A stretch of 35,371 nt of DNA from Reticulitermes lucifugus (GCA_026260175.1 JAKCWW010003983.1:4551-39921); one strand, 5' to 3'; counted from the first letter of the stretch, positions 1 through 11,179 are shown. Numbers and translations: made by a program. The notes: generated from the letters alone by a model not told the origin.

Positions 1-191
1 TTTTAAAAAACTATACAGTTTTTTAATAAAGTTGCATCCAGTTGGTGTATGTAAATAGTGACTTTTTATTCTATTTTGTACAACCCGATGATAGCTATTA
101 ATGTAGCCGAAACATGTAGCTGTTAATGTCCTTTATAATGTATGATAATTTACGGATTATTTGTTGTCTTTATTAACAGTGGCATAGATTA

Positions 192-224
192 GGCCCCCGC
201 AGACCCCAAAGCACTAAGGGGGCC
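192..224. repeat. GC-rich hairpin next to hAT-like end motif
   Basis: A perfect 7-bp stem is formed by GGCCCCC (192-198) and GGGGGCC (218-224). It directly follows CAGTGGCATAG, which resembles the outer bases of many hAT-superfamily terminal inverted repeats. No matching opposite end was found, so this may be one end of a decayed MITE or chance. Confidence 0.25.
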
Positions 225-1170
225 ACTGGGTCGGGGGGAGGGAACGCACAGAGTACTAAAATTTGTTATGCGGTTCTTTCGGACTGGGTTCCATTCTTCT
301 GACAGAAGGCAATATTATGAGACTGGGAGTAACTTCGCTAATAAATATACAGGGACCCTGACCGGTTACCTACGTCACTGGGGAGACACATTAGGAGAAA
401 TTTGTTGTAATGTTCCAATTTCTGTATCTCATGTACACTGCGATGTCCCCATCAATATGTACGTAAAACTGAACGTAGCCACGGAAATTTCTTGGTTAAG
501 AGAATCTGATTCAGATTGGCCTATCAACTTCACGAATCCCACACACGACTTCGTTATATGTGTACCGCATTCTGCAGTGCTTCACAGCTGCTACATTACG
601 TTCAAGTGGTCTACAAGATAAACAGTTATGAAAAGTACGCTCTTGTAACATGGGTAAAGGAACTCGGTCACCTGTACAAGCACACTCTTATCTTCACAAC
701 CAGCTTGGCCGAGATAAAGCCTATATCAATAACGGTGCTTTGGCATATCCAGATTCTTTCATCATATCAAACGCTAAGTAGAAGAGGGAAGTACGATACT
801 CCTCAAAGGTCATTTCAGTCTGGTCAGGCAATGTTAAATGTTATTTAATAGACAGTGGGAAATACCGTTGATATTCAGCAGGGAAATCGTATATTCATAT
901 TTCAGCCCTTCCTTTCCTTTATCCCTTTCTTACCTTTATCTCACTCTCTCTAGTTCCCATAAAACAGTGAATTAAGATACAGCGTTATATATCTGACGGC
1001 ACAGCTGCCAAATGTACGTAATAATTCCTAGGGCGCGAGGACATACATACATGGTTAGATATCACATGAAGACTACAGCATAATAATCCTCTCTTCATAT
1101 ACACGAGTACATACAATAAAGACATGCCCCTTTATCAAGTTCTACATTCTCATACAAGCTTACGGGATTA
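225..1170. other. No gene recognised
   Basis: Two overlapping plus-strand open frames of 117 and 110 codons (268-621 and 516-848) occur here. Neither shows a recognisable motif, and no credible splice sites or gene context support them. I treat the stretch as non-coding or as unrecognised transposon remains. Confidence 0.4.
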
Positions 1171-1172
1171 AG

Positions 1173-1187
1173 CAGGGACGCACAAAT
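1173..1187. repeat. hAT-like terminal motif CAGGGACGCACAAAT, copy 1
   Basis: The 15-mer CAGGGACGCACAAAT recurs exactly at 14184-14198. The CAGGG start is typical of hAT transposon ends. Downstream bases (about 1188-1320) contain GGCGCC-rich patches, as in decayed nonautonomous hAT elements. No inverted partner was found nearby, so only one end is called. Confidence 0.4.
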
Positions 1188-1420
1188 TTTCCAAACATCT
1201 AGCAGCCACGTCAAAATTCTAGGCGCCAGAAAGACGTGCAAGCTCCAAGCTGAGGACCCACAAATGTTATGCGCCAATATAAAAAAAATGTAGTCGCTAA
1301 TGCGATCTGGCGCCCGGGATATATGTACCCGCGGTATTGAGTATTCTAAACTGGCTGAAATATAGCTATACACTCAATTTAAGTGCGTCTGGTCTTCCTA
1401 GAAAAAAAAAAAGTCGATAA

Positions 1421-2219
1421 TTGTTCAACCGGTTAAGAAATTCTACGATTTTAAGTTTTCTAAAAATTGGTAAGCCGCCGAAAGTAGACGCTCTCTCGTT
1501 GCCCGCCCAGTCAAAGTTAAAATGTGTCGAATGTGTCACCTTAGATGACGAGATGGGTAGGACAGAGGGAATTCAAAAGAAAATTAGACAAGAGGAGATG
1601 GAATGCAAAGAAAGTGGTCTATGGTGGTCAATCAGTAATCGAAGAGTCATCCGGTCGATCGGAAATCAGAAACAGTGATCAGACGCTAGGGCATACTGAA
1701 GTCAGGCACAGTGGTAACCTAACACGGTGTTCACTACGTCTAAAATGTACATATGAATCACCAAAAAACGCAAAGCAATACGGCGTGGTACCAACTGTAA
1801 TGGTATTTCTTATGATATCGACAACGCTGGCCGAAACACACCGTTGGCACCTGAGAAAATGTCTCATGCTTCGACATCAGAGCTAGACCGTGCTTCTGAT
1901 GTATTGTCCGTTTCACATACAGCAGTTTAAGGTGGGAAGTCAGAAATCTGTCACGCCGTTGTGGGTGTACGGAAGATCCACCACGGACGGCGACAGTCTC
2001 CATCGATGACGGTCAGCAAACGCGGGGCCCGATTGCGATCCTTGTGGCGGGCCCCTAAAAGTTATTATGCAGTAAGTTCGGATGAAAAATTAAAATTGTC
2101 TATTTTTATCATTTTCAATTACTATTAACCAAGGAATCAAACATATTATTTAATTTCCCACCATGAGTGCGGGGCCCGATTGCGTCAAATCGGCCCAATC
2201 GGCCTAAGGCCGGCCCTGG
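1421..2219. mobile_element. Probable hAT-like transposon remnant (one terminus)
   Basis: The right edge (about 2198-2219) reads, on the minus strand, CAGGGCCGGCCTTAGGCC, the typical start of one group of hAT terminal repeats. A GC-rich motif GCGGGGCCCGATTGCG occurs twice in direct orientation, at 2022-2037 and about 2168-2183. Between 1421 and 1890 there are overlapping plus-strand open stretches of 85 and 113 codons, which could be the remains of a transposase N-terminus, but I recognise no domain in them. The left terminus was not found. The terminus is moderately supported and the coding content is speculative. Confidence 0.35.
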
Positions 2220-2383
2220 TCTCCATAAATATACAGCTCACCATTTTTTTAAACTGCTTCGGCGTTTTACGTCGGCAGGGAAAGGGTTAAAAGCAGTGTT
2301 CTCATTTCAAATGTCACCGCTTGCAATATGACACTGTATCTCAGGTAATACTTTACCCGCGAGTCACGGGTTGAGCATGCATG

Positions 2384-2820
2384 TCTTACACCAGTGGTTC
2401 CCAAAGTGGGCGATACCGCCCCCTGGGGGGCGGTGGGATTACCGAGGTTAGCGCTAATAGGTTCGAGAGGTGGAAGGGGGCTCTGTTATTATCACAGAGG
2501 GGGGGGCGCTAGTAGACAAGTAGTGCATTTATTTTTATAATAAAATTCAAATTAAGTAATTTTTGTGTTAAAAATAAAAAATGAACTAAATTTCTTAGTT
2601 TTTAAATTTATGAATCTTATTCAAGCACATATTTTTTTATAAACTATTGCTAGATGAATTAGTTAACACATAAAACATTAAGTTTAACTCTTATAATTTT
2701 ATTTAAACAATTTTTAAATATAAAATAAAAGTGCAAACAAAAGCGCATTTATGCTGTGGGTGTGTATATGGAACCAAGGGGGCGGTAGACCGAAAAAGTT
2801 TGGGAACCACTGTCTTAGAT
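2384..2820. mobile_element. hAT-superfamily MITE with 8-bp target-site duplication
   Basis: The element runs from 2392 to 2812. Its left end is CAGTGGTTCCCAAAGTGGGC and its right end, read on the minus strand, is CAGTGGTTCCCAAACTTTTT, so the outer 14 bases are identical. Both arms continue into a CCGCCCCC block. The flanks are TCTTACAC (2384-2391) and TCTTAGAT (2813-2820), matching at 6 of 8 positions, which fits the 8-bp target duplication of hAT elements. The 421-bp interior is AT-rich with no transposase frame, so it is nonautonomous. The superfamily call rests on terminal sequence and duplication length. Confidence 0.85.
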
Positions 2821-4590
2821 AATGGCAGAGTTGTTACATAACACACTTCTCTCCCTGTCTACAAAGACACAGTGGGTATAATTTTGAAGTGAACAGTAAA
2901 CCTGCTTAATGTGAGGGCGATGTGGCAACTGAGCGTACCCTAGGTATAGGCCTAACGTCACTACCTGACAGAAGAATGGGGGACAGAGTCCCCAAGCTAC
3001 GAAGATGAAACACACCGCAGGTTTTAGATTCGTTGGTTACTCTCTATTCTTAATATTTTTTACCTTATCCACATGAAATGTCTGTTAAACAGTTATGAAA
3101 CTCTGTAAACATACTGCAGTGACGTATGGTGTGATAGCACCAACCATCAACTCACGCAGCGTGCATTTGCAGCAATTCCTTCACGCGGCGTTGCTTGGGT
3201 TGCAACAAAGATCTACAGAGTATATATAATTTTGTTTCACTTACCGAAGCAGTAATTTCAGGAAGCATCCAAATCCTCTGCACGTAGCAACTTCTCCCGT
3301 GTAAGTCACTGTCATCTTGACGTATATAAATACTTTCTCAATACTTTATTAAGATAACGCTTTGTTTCCTTTGTAACTAGTTATGTAATCCTGAAAACCG
3401 TAACAGAGTATTTACGGTCACGAAACTTTTTACATATTCACAGTGACATGTACTGTATGGTAAATGAGGTCTATTTCTTTGCAGTATCTTTGCATTGCGT
3501 CACGTGTTACCACACTACTAAACACTAGACATGCCGGCACAAATTACCACGTGCAGAATAAAATCACCTGTACGCAGTTACTTTTTTCTTTACAGTTTCG
3601 TGATTTGCTTAAGAACAGATGGCGTTTTATAACCAGATTAATTCATTCACTTAATAAAACAAAAATTACCTGACTTTAATACTGTAACACGATAGAATGG
3701 GGAACAGATTTTCAATACTCGTTATAATTCTGATGCGAATTTCTCACAATAATTATCGTCTGAAACTGTCACACAATACTTCGTTGCACTTCTAGGATCA
3801 AATTCCGGCGAAACAATAGATTAACCTGGAATATATGGCACTGATTGTCACAATACAGCCACTCTTTTCGGCACAGCTGACTGGACTGTATGGCCCACAC
3901 GGATCGATATTTCAGTCTACTGCAGAATTTCTGCAGCACGTAAACACAATTAGAGAAATAAACACTACCAGGTTACTGAACAAACGTTACACATTTTAAA
4001 AGTTCGTCTTTTGTATCGCATAAAATAAATTAAACAGTGACATTTACTGACGTACTACAATGACTTAGGTTACACAAAAGAAACATGCACGATCACTGCT
4101 CAACTTATCACGAACGTTACCATAACAGAAGTGCATTTGAATGCAACTACGAAGGAAAGCCCACGGACAAACGAATCAGCACTCACCACCACGTCAAGTC
4201 AGGGACTGCTGATACACACCGAAACCGGCATGCCTCCCCGGCGTCTTTCCACGCTCCCCACTTTCGCCGTCATTTGTTTCCTTTCTCTTCCCCTCTGTTG
4301 TGCAATTCTCAACAAGAGAGCATCTGCGTGAATATGTCCTGTGCGATCTCTGACTAATGCCGGAATTATGTATGAGCTAATAGTATTCAGCCTGGGGTCT
4401 CGCAAACTGAAGGATTTGCAGATACTAAGAAAAAATCACCGACAAGACAAACACAATAATCTCTTGTAAACTTTCGACGATAAAAACAATCAAACAAACT
4501 GCACCTCATCTGACTGGACTGATAGAAGCAACACGCAGAAGAACACGGCCTTACGTCTGACGTCGTGCAGTTTGGTAGACTGATCCCAAG
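2821..4590. other. No coding gene; possible promoter or 5' exon sequence
   Basis: No open frame here has a recognisable motif. The stretches 3120-3310 and 4130-4350 have more CpG than the surroundings. A TATA-like AGTATATATAAT lies at 3219-3230. A strong minus-strand splice donor (CG|GTAAGT, exon side ending at 3245) resembles the donors proposed upstream of both zinc-finger genes. It could be the 5' exon of another leftward gene, but no coding exon was found to the left. Confidence 0.25.
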
Positions 4591-4599
4591 TGCCAGCTT

Positions 4600-4916
4600 T
4601 TTTCAATTTTCCTTCGGAACGCATTGCTGTAAACCACTTATACAACACTTTGTCCAGTTGCGCTAATTTAGTCTGTTTCAATGTCTGTCACTTGAAAAAG
4701 CCCTTCACACTTTCACTTTATGACCATGAAGGGTCGTAACTGGTCCTTGTGTGTCTTAGTATCACAGACACTTCGCGATGAAGCCATAAACACACTTCGG
4801 CTTTCACCACTTTCATGGCTCTTCATTATTTCAAGTTTCTGAGGAATCGTTAATGTTACGTGTTCCCTCTTGCCAGCAGCACCTTGTTGTCTAATCTCGG
4901 GATCTTTTGTATCCAT
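4600..4916 (-). pseudogene. Tigger/pogo-type (CENP-B-like) transposase fragment, broken
   Basis: The minus strand encodes a stretch that includes KREHVTLTIPQKLEIMKSHE (from 4916 downwards), the start of the N-terminal helix-turn-helix of Tigger/Jerky-type transposases of the Tc1/mariner superfamily. A second block, LAQLDKVLYKWFTAMRSEGK (about 4615-4672), matches the following CENP-B-like DNA-binding part of the same family. The two blocks lie in different frames, and an in-frame stop lies just before the second. The middle of the first domain also appears shortened. Nothing resembling the catalytic DDE region follows. It is a dead N-terminal fragment; family recognition is from memory of the motif pattern. 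Confidence 0.75.
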
Positions 4917-4929
4917 TATAATAGCTCAA

Positions 4930-6320
4930 TTGGCTCAATAAAGTCCAGATAACACAAGGTAAAATCACGGAATCAGTACGCGTCAGTATGTTATCTGCGG
5001 CGAAATTTTCGTCTTGGGGCAATTTTCCTCAAGCGCCGAACTATCAGGATTTCCGGAGTATCAGCAGTCGGATTAAAGGAATTCTACTGCACTCTGTACT
5101 GAAATAATGGCTACTTTTGTTAGCTTAGCTGAAGGTGGTCATTACATGCACTGCATTTTTTTATTCTGTTATTCACCGAGATTATGAGCAATGGTTTATT
5201 GGCAGACCTCCACCCCTCCCTCAGGTAGTACCATTTAGAAGATGGAGGAGTGCTCTTACCATCACAACAAAATCCACCTGGCACACCGCTGCATACATGT
5301 ACCAGCAATGTCTCCCACTTTCACAGATTTTACTTGAAATGGTCACCGTAAACTCACACAAACTTTTCTGTGAAGCTATCCAATCTGCCTTTTAGGAAAA
5401 CCAAAAGTTCATTACTATTTTAAATGATCCATAACCATGGACCATATTCATTACTATGTCTGCAAAATCCTGCCACTGGTACTTATGCACAGAGTGAATT
5501 CAGTTCACACTCTCCCACCCCTATTTCTTGAAGACATATTTTTTGGTTGTAATTCGTACATATCCTAGTTTTCTATGGCCCATTCCCCTTTAGGTACTCC
5601 AGCCTGTATTGCGTATGCATCTTTCTCATGTGTGCTACATGCCCACAGTTCATCTTCATTTCTTCATCCTAATATGTCATACAAAGTACAAATTATCAGG
5701 TTCTTCATTATACAGTTTTCTCCAGCCTCTGTTATCCGTCCCCCACACAAACCCAGTACTTATGCTCTTAAATTGCCTCAGTCAAAAATATATATGAATT
5801 CACTACTCTACAGATCCCTGTACAACACGGAAATTATCTGCAACTAAAGTCACATATCGTGACACTTTTTAAGGCTTATGCCATTTTTATTTATGTCTTA
5901 TTTGCAGTAAGCACAAGGTCCAATATGCAGTAAAATAGTTCTCATTTGAATGATGGGTACAAATGTCACATGTCATGCTGGTTTCTGTTTTCTAACTGTG
6001 CTATTTGTACACAAAAACTGTGTGTGTCACATTTACTGTCCCTCTTGAGGAGTACAACATACAAAACTGTAATGCTACCTGTCATTTTATACAAGTGTCT
6101 AACTTGATATCTTACCCTAAGGATGAAAAAAAGGTTTTGAGGAGAAACTGCAAATCAACAGACAGAAAGTAACAGTAGGATGGAGATACTTAATGAGGAG
6201 CTTAATAATTCATGTTCTTTACCCAATATTTGAGAGAAGCTAATAAATGCATGCTGTGGAAGTGATATGAAAGTAACGCCTCCTGAATCAGATGGCACGG
6301 GTTGATATTGTACAAGGAAT
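4930..6320. other. No gene recognised
   Basis: Short overlapping open frames occur on both strands (62 to 90 codons), none with recognisable motifs or flanking splice signals. The sequence is AT-rich intergenic in character, with no repeat that I can place. Confidence 0.4.
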
Positions 6321-6322
6321 AT

Positions 6323-6481
6323 TGTATTTACCCAAATATAAGACAAATTTATTTTCATAATTTGTTACCTAAAAATAAGAGGTCACCTTATATTCACACA
6401 CAAAGTTAAACATGTTCCGTACAGGTAATTTCCTGAAAGACTGTGAGGGGGGGGGGGTTATCTTATATTTGGGTAAATACA
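6323..6481. mobile_element. Short MITE with about 20-bp terminal inverted repeats
   Basis: GTATTTACCCAAATATAAGA at the left (6324-6343) is repeated inverted at the right as TCTTATATTTGGGTAAATAC (6461-6480). The whole is about 157 bp and contains an 11-G run at 6447-6457. There is no coding capacity. No clear target-site duplication is visible, so the superfamily is left open. Confidence 0.7.
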
Positions 6482-6837
6482 GATTGAAGTAAATGCTACT
6501 AAGTGCCTGATTACATAATTACGTCAATACAGACTTAAAGTCTGCTTAGCCAGTGTATATACTGAGAGTGACATTAAAGTGCCTAAAACGTGTTACCAGA
6601 AACAACTTTTATTGGCCATGTAAAATTTTATTTAGTTGTATTCTCTGTTAATGCCAAGAACTATTCGAACCAGGCAAGCAGCAACTGAGAAGTGGCAAAT
6701 GAGAAATATCACTACACACTTCAATTTGCAACAATCACCTCCACAAGAGGTGTGCTGCATTTGGTATTAATCAGGTGTGTGGAAGTACCCAGACCACACA
6801 CATACATACGTGGCTGTTGCCGAAGCCACAAGTCGTA

Positions 6838-6843
6838 TTTATT
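6838..6843 (-). terminator. Candidate poly(A) signal of zinc-finger gene A
   Basis: On the minus strand this reads AATAAA, about 400 bases beyond the stop codon of zinc-finger gene A. A second AATAAA lies at about 6605-6610. These are plausible cleavage signals by position only. Confidence 0.35.
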
Positions 6844-7245
6844 GTTACAGATTTCTTGAACCACACGACCAAAGTGTTTGAAAATTTTACGTGTCTCACA
6901 CCTGAAACACTATTCTCTAAAGTATGTGAAAGATATAAATTTATGACTATCTGCTTCTCTAAGCAATGTCAAACATCTACTGCAATTTTCAAAGAAAGAT
7001 ACAGTGTCAGTACGAATATCAGAGCGTAGTGTTATCATAAAAACCTGTTTGGTTCTTAAGGCAAAGTGAAACATTCAATTACATTTTTCACAGTAGAAAT
7101 ATTCATCTTAAATGTGAATATGGGTGTATCTGTCTGTGAAGCACACAATATTTCCATGCAGTAAAAACACATCATGGAAGAACGGTGCAGTATAAGTAAA
7201 ATATGACAGCAAAACCTCCATGGTGTGCAAAAATGTACTGAACAC

Positions 7246-8080
7246 TTAAGAGCTAAAAACATTATCTCCTGTACGGCTATGAACGTCAAACTCAGGGTCA
7301 GCACACTGTGTGAAACCTGCATCACAACCTTCATGGTCATCATGTTTATCCCTAGTATGAATCCGAGTATGACGTACAAGATCACCGCGCATTGCAAACT
7401 TTTTATTGCATACTTGACAGCTAAATGGTTTATCTCCAGAATGGCTACGAGTGTGGCGCACAAGGCCTCCATGTTGAGTGAATTCTTTATTGCAGACATC
7501 ACATTTGAAACACTTGTCTCCTGTGTGGATACGGGAGTGAGATGCAAGCACAGCACTTTGTTTGAATCTTTTATTGCAGATTTTACACTTGAAAGGTTTC
7601 TCACCAGTGTGGGTTCGAGTATGAACTATAAGATCTCCACGCTGTATAAATCCTTTATTGCACACTTCACAGCTGAAAGGTTTATCTCCAGTGTGGATCC
7701 GAGTATGACGCACAAGTCCATCGCGTCGTATGAAACTTTTATTGCATATTTCACATCTGAAAGGTTTTTCTCCTGTATGAATGCGATTATGTATCACTAA
7801 ATTTTCTTTTCTAGAGATTGATTTGCTACATATTTTACATTTATATAAAATTCCTTCCTTCTTTTTAGAATCATGTTTTTGTTTTTTACTCTTACTGATA
7901 GCCTCAACTTCTGATTCTGTATCAGAACACTTTCTTTGTGTTCCACACTCTTGAAAGGATGTCTCACTCTCACTGCTCGTATCTCCTTCCTGATGACTGC
8001 CAATACGTACATTAGCACATATGGATGAAGTGTCACCAGTAATAACAGGATGCCATTGGTGGTTGGTCGAATGTTCCACA
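7246..8080 (-). CDS. Gene A exon 3: zinc-finger array
   Basis: The exon begins after the acceptor TTTGTTTCTCAG and completes a serine codon split with exon 2, then reads VEHSTNHQW. The contact triplets at helix positions -1, 3 and 6 of fingers 1 to 6 are RNI, RGR, QDV, QVS, QGR and MDR. Finger 1 has Ile in place of the core Phe (KSISRKENL). The stop codon is at 7246-7248. Confidence 0.9.
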
Positions 8081-9404
8081 CTGAGAAACAAAATTGCAAC
8101 ATTTTTACTTTTCATAGAAGCTCAGAATTTTCATATTCTTCTTTGGTGCAATACTGAAAACCATACGTAATGGGACTATGACACTTTTTGCAGTGTCGGT
8201 ATATATACACCACATATATGTTTTGAACTGACAAAATGAGATGTTTGACAATGCATATGGAGCTGAATGAACAAAGTATTATTACGCACTTCAACTAGTG
8301 TACTTATTTCACAGATACTGAGCAATTATATGCCAAGCTGATTATTACATTGAATGTGAAATGATTACAGTAGAAGAATCAGTGGCCTCTTTCAACATAC
8401 TGTTTCAGCATTCACCTGCAGTGAGTGAAGAAAAACACAAAAAAACTTAATGAGAATATGACATACCATACCGTGATCAAGAGACACAACTGCAAAGACC
8501 AAATATAAGACACGAGTCAAGAAATGAGCTAACCCACTTGATCCGAGTCAAAGAAATGCATTTATTATAATAAAAAATCTCTAGTTTACTGCTTCTAACA
8601 TATTCTGCACAAATTTAATGGACACCTCTAAAACAATGATGTTCTGCACATGTGCCATCCAGAAAATGAAGAAGCAGTCAACACTGGTGAACAAACCACT
8701 GCAATACAGCAAGTTAGCACAGCAAGATGGAGATTTGAGAATAAAATGAAACTGGATATTAGGAAAATAGGTTGTAAGGGTTTTGCAATGAAATGATTCA
8801 TCATCAGTTCCAGCAGTGGCCTTCAGTGTTGGCAGTACCTATACTCAACATTAAAAAAAAAAAGGATTATCAATAAAATCACTTCAGTAGATACACTTCT
8901 TGTTCCTCTAATGCTATTTTATCATTGATCTCGTCTTTATTCTGGCAACAACCTAACTTTCTTACACAAAGTATTAATTATATATTCACCTGTCAAAACA
9001 CACATAACATTCGTCTACAGTTTTCTCGTCTGCTAATTCCTCCTTGACTGCAGTCACATCACACGATTCTTCCTGCAGTATGAAAAAGAAAAGCAATGTA
9101 TCATCTATTTGTAAAATAACAATATGAACACATATTATCAAATCATGTAAGACCAGTAATATTTATAAGTAACAATAAAATGTAAGTTTGTAATAAGAGT
9201 TACATGTATCAAACTAAATCTGTCCTTGCAAATTCCTTTACGCAAGGCATGCACCAAAAGAACACTCACTTTGACTTCTTGTTTCACTTTGGCTGATTCT
9301 ATCAGTAGAGGATCCTGAGTTTCATCAAAGAGGGGGCCTTCATAGAAGGTAGACTTATTCAGACTTTCAGTGTCTAAATCAGGTTCAACCTTGATTACTT
9401 CCAT
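7246..9404 (-). CDS. C2H2 zinc-finger protein gene A (three coding exons, 350 aa)
   Basis: The predicted protein is a nuclear DNA-binding regulator with a short acidic leader and a C-terminal array of C2H2 fingers. Coding exons, in transcript order, are 9404-9270 (45 codons), 9072-8990 (83 nt) and 8080-7246. The junctions are AAA|GTGAGT, ACAG|GTGAAT and acceptors CTGCAG and TCTCAG, and phases 0 and 2 join cleanly. Residues 1-73 hold IKVE (4-7), VKQE (40-43) and VKEE (44-47 and 54-57), all psi-K-x-E SUMO-acceptor-like. Residues 74-151 are Ser/Lys/Glu-rich. Six canonical fingers occupy 152-319 (28 aa each, TGEKP or TGDKP-type linkers). Residues 320-350 are a decayed seventh finger that lost its first cysteine and its zinc-binding histidine spacing. 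It is paralogous to gene B. The DNA target is unknown, and no BTB, ZAD or SET domain is visible. Confidence 0.88.
8990..9072 (-). CDS. Gene A exon 2 (83 nt)
   Basis: The exon lies between acceptor TACTGCAG and donor GTGAAT. It encodes EESCDVTAVKEELADEKT and about nine more residues, ending in phase 2 (GAC AG). It has the same length, phase and pattern (xxSxDVxxVKxEL) as exon 2 of gene B. Confidence 0.85.
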
Positions 9405-9410
9405 AGCATG
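9270..9410 (-). CDS. Gene A exon 1 with start codon
   Basis: The acceptor TTGTTTCCAG precedes CATGCT, then the ATG (9404-9402) opening MEVIKVEPDLDTESL. I chose this start because the same IKVEP leader directly follows the acceptor and ATG in gene B. The exon ends in phase 0 at the donor GTGAGT. The six bases before the ATG imply a separate upstream 5' UTR exon. Confidence 0.85.
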
Positions 9411-9537
9411 CTGGAAACAATAATATTTGTACAAATTAAGTACTGGAATAATACCATGAACCAGGTTCCACTTGAACTACACTTACATTGCGTTGTGTAT
9501 AAACAATATTCATACGAATTAATACACTGCTTTCTAC

Positions 9538-9574
9538 CTGAATTTGGATAAACTTTCATAACATCTGTTTTGTG
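9538..9574 (-). pseudogene. Relic duplicate of the leader exon
   Basis: A 37-nt segment sits between an intact acceptor (GTGTTACAG) and donor (GTAGAAAG) and translates as HKTDVMKVYPNSG in the frame of the leader exons. It resembles the HKMAAIKVEP start of gene B, but the position of the initiator Met is Thr. Splicing to exon 1 from its only ATG would be out of frame. It looks like a dead copy of the leader exon, or a rarely used untranslated exon. Confidence 0.55.
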
Positions 9575-9599
9575 CTGTAACACAATCACATTCATACCA

Positions 9600-10900
9600 C
9601 TTACTGTAACAGTTTTGTTCCATGATAATTACTGCTACTGAACTGCAAAGGCAAGTGATTTTCATGTTGGTACTAACATCGAAACTACTACTGATCAGGT
9701 CAGCCAAGCATCTACTTATGCTGACCCTGCAGGCATTCTTTAATGAAGTTTTTGGACAAGACCACCTTCACAAAATTTCCAGCTGATTCACATATTTATC
9801 TTGTGGGCTGTCTTAGATTCAGGGAACAGGAGTGCCTAATTAATGGTAATTACTATACAATAAATTAGACATTCTGCACAATAATCCTTTTGGGTTGGTC
9901 AATGCTGTGGTACGACATGCTTCAGCCACTGTATCTGGCCATTGTCAGGCAGTTTGTACAAAATTACAAGAAAAGTATACAAAATAAACAATGGAACCCC
10001 AGAATTTTTCCACGGAAAAGAAATATGCAACTGTTAATTGTTCCTTAAATGTTCCTTAAATTGGAAATTAATTTTTCAATATTCTCTCTCCGTGCAGTGT
10101 TGTATTTATCCATAAACTGGATACTGTTAAGTTATGTTTTATTCTAGTATGTCAGCATGTGCTTTGTCAATATTCCCCAATTCTATTTTCTGTTGCATTT
10201 ACATGCCATGGGCATTTCTTGTTATACTAAGTTTTCATGAGAAATAACAGGTGAAGTTGTTATTTGATTCCATGTTTTGTTATTTACTGCTTTATTGTTC
10301 ACGTTTTCTTTATTNGGGGGGGGGGTTGTGTAGTGGGTGGTATGGATCATTACCTGATATTCATTGCAGAGTTAGAAATTCTTCATCTATTAAATACATC
10401 CTCATGAATTCAGGACCATGAATAACTCTACAGCAAAATATTGTTAAAATGTACAGTACCACATATAAAGAATGTTCACAAATAGTATACAGACAACAAT
10501 TCTGGACTTTAAAAGCAAAATTAAAAAAAATGCTGAACCCTGAATGAAACTCATCAATCAGCAACAGAGAACAACTTTCCTTTGCCTTAATGCTTGAAGA
10601 GAACGGGGGAGGGACAGACAGATAGAGAACACAAACAAAATAAAAGTCAGTGATAATGTGAAACCAGCAGTTCATCACTATCACCACAAAGGCTCACCAG
10701 AGAATACACATGCTCAACCAGTACAACTCAGTAAAATTCAAGCCATAAAACAGCAACTGTAAGCTTTTTCATAGTTCCAAAATATATGTTGCTCGGTACA
10801 CAAAATACAATAGTTTTGTATTCCCACTCTTGGCACACACATGTACCAACCAACAATGTGCTTCACATTGGACGTTTTCTTGAAAGTGAAGTTTGGGCTG
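9600..10900. other. No gene; presumed first intron of gene A
   Basis: AT-rich sequence lies between the start-codon exon and the candidate 5' exon of gene A. It holds one unresolved base (10315) next to a run of 10 G (10316-10325). No coding exon is recognisable. A minus-strand 108-codon frame at 10361-10687 has no motif. Confidence 0.4.
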
Positions 10901-10907
10901 TGGTCTT

Positions 10908-10985
10908 TCAGGTTATGATGCAAAGCAGTCGGCTATGTGGTTACCAATGTTTCAGAGAAACCTTCTGCCTCCATCTGCAGTAGCC
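10908..10985. repeat. Foldback repeat family, single arm
   Basis: This is one arm only of the palindromic family also seen at 11019, 19571, 22403 and 32888. It carries the shared core: a GTTATGA-type start, then ACCAATGTTTCAGAGAAACC, then CTGCCTCCATCTGCAG. No inverted partner follows directly; the next arm, at 11019, is in the same orientation. Confidence 0.6.
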
Positions 10986-11018
10986 TTAAAATAGCATATA
11001 TTGTTGAATGTGATCTGT

Positions 11019-11170
11019 TGGGTTATGACATGGCATAGTCAGGTACATGGTTAAGAATGTTTTTGAGAAACATGCTGTCTGCATTTCTAAGGTAAAAGAG
11101 TCCCTGTGAAAGCAGCTGGTTCCTCTAAAATGCTGGTACCCATCCACCAAACTACATGTGCTGCTCATAC
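11019..11170. repeat. Foldback repeat family, full palindromic copy
   Basis: The left arm starts TGGGTTATGACATGGCATAG and the right arm, read on the minus strand, contains GGGTACCAGCATTTTAGAGG. Both arms share the order: flank, GTAGT/ATAGT motif, GGTA, AANNTTTTxGAGGAA, then CTGC near the centre. There is no coding capacity. The copy lies inside the first intron proposed for gene A. Confidence 0.65.
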
Positions 11171-11179
11171 AGTTCTACA

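Noticed and set aside
268..848. Two overlapping plus-strand frames of 117 and 110 codons
   Set aside because: No motif, no codon or splice evidence, and mutual overlap in different frames.
7225..7800. 191-codon plus-strand open frame
   Set aside because: It is the antisense of the gene A finger array. The repeated 84-base finger unit keeps an antisense frame open. There is no independent support.
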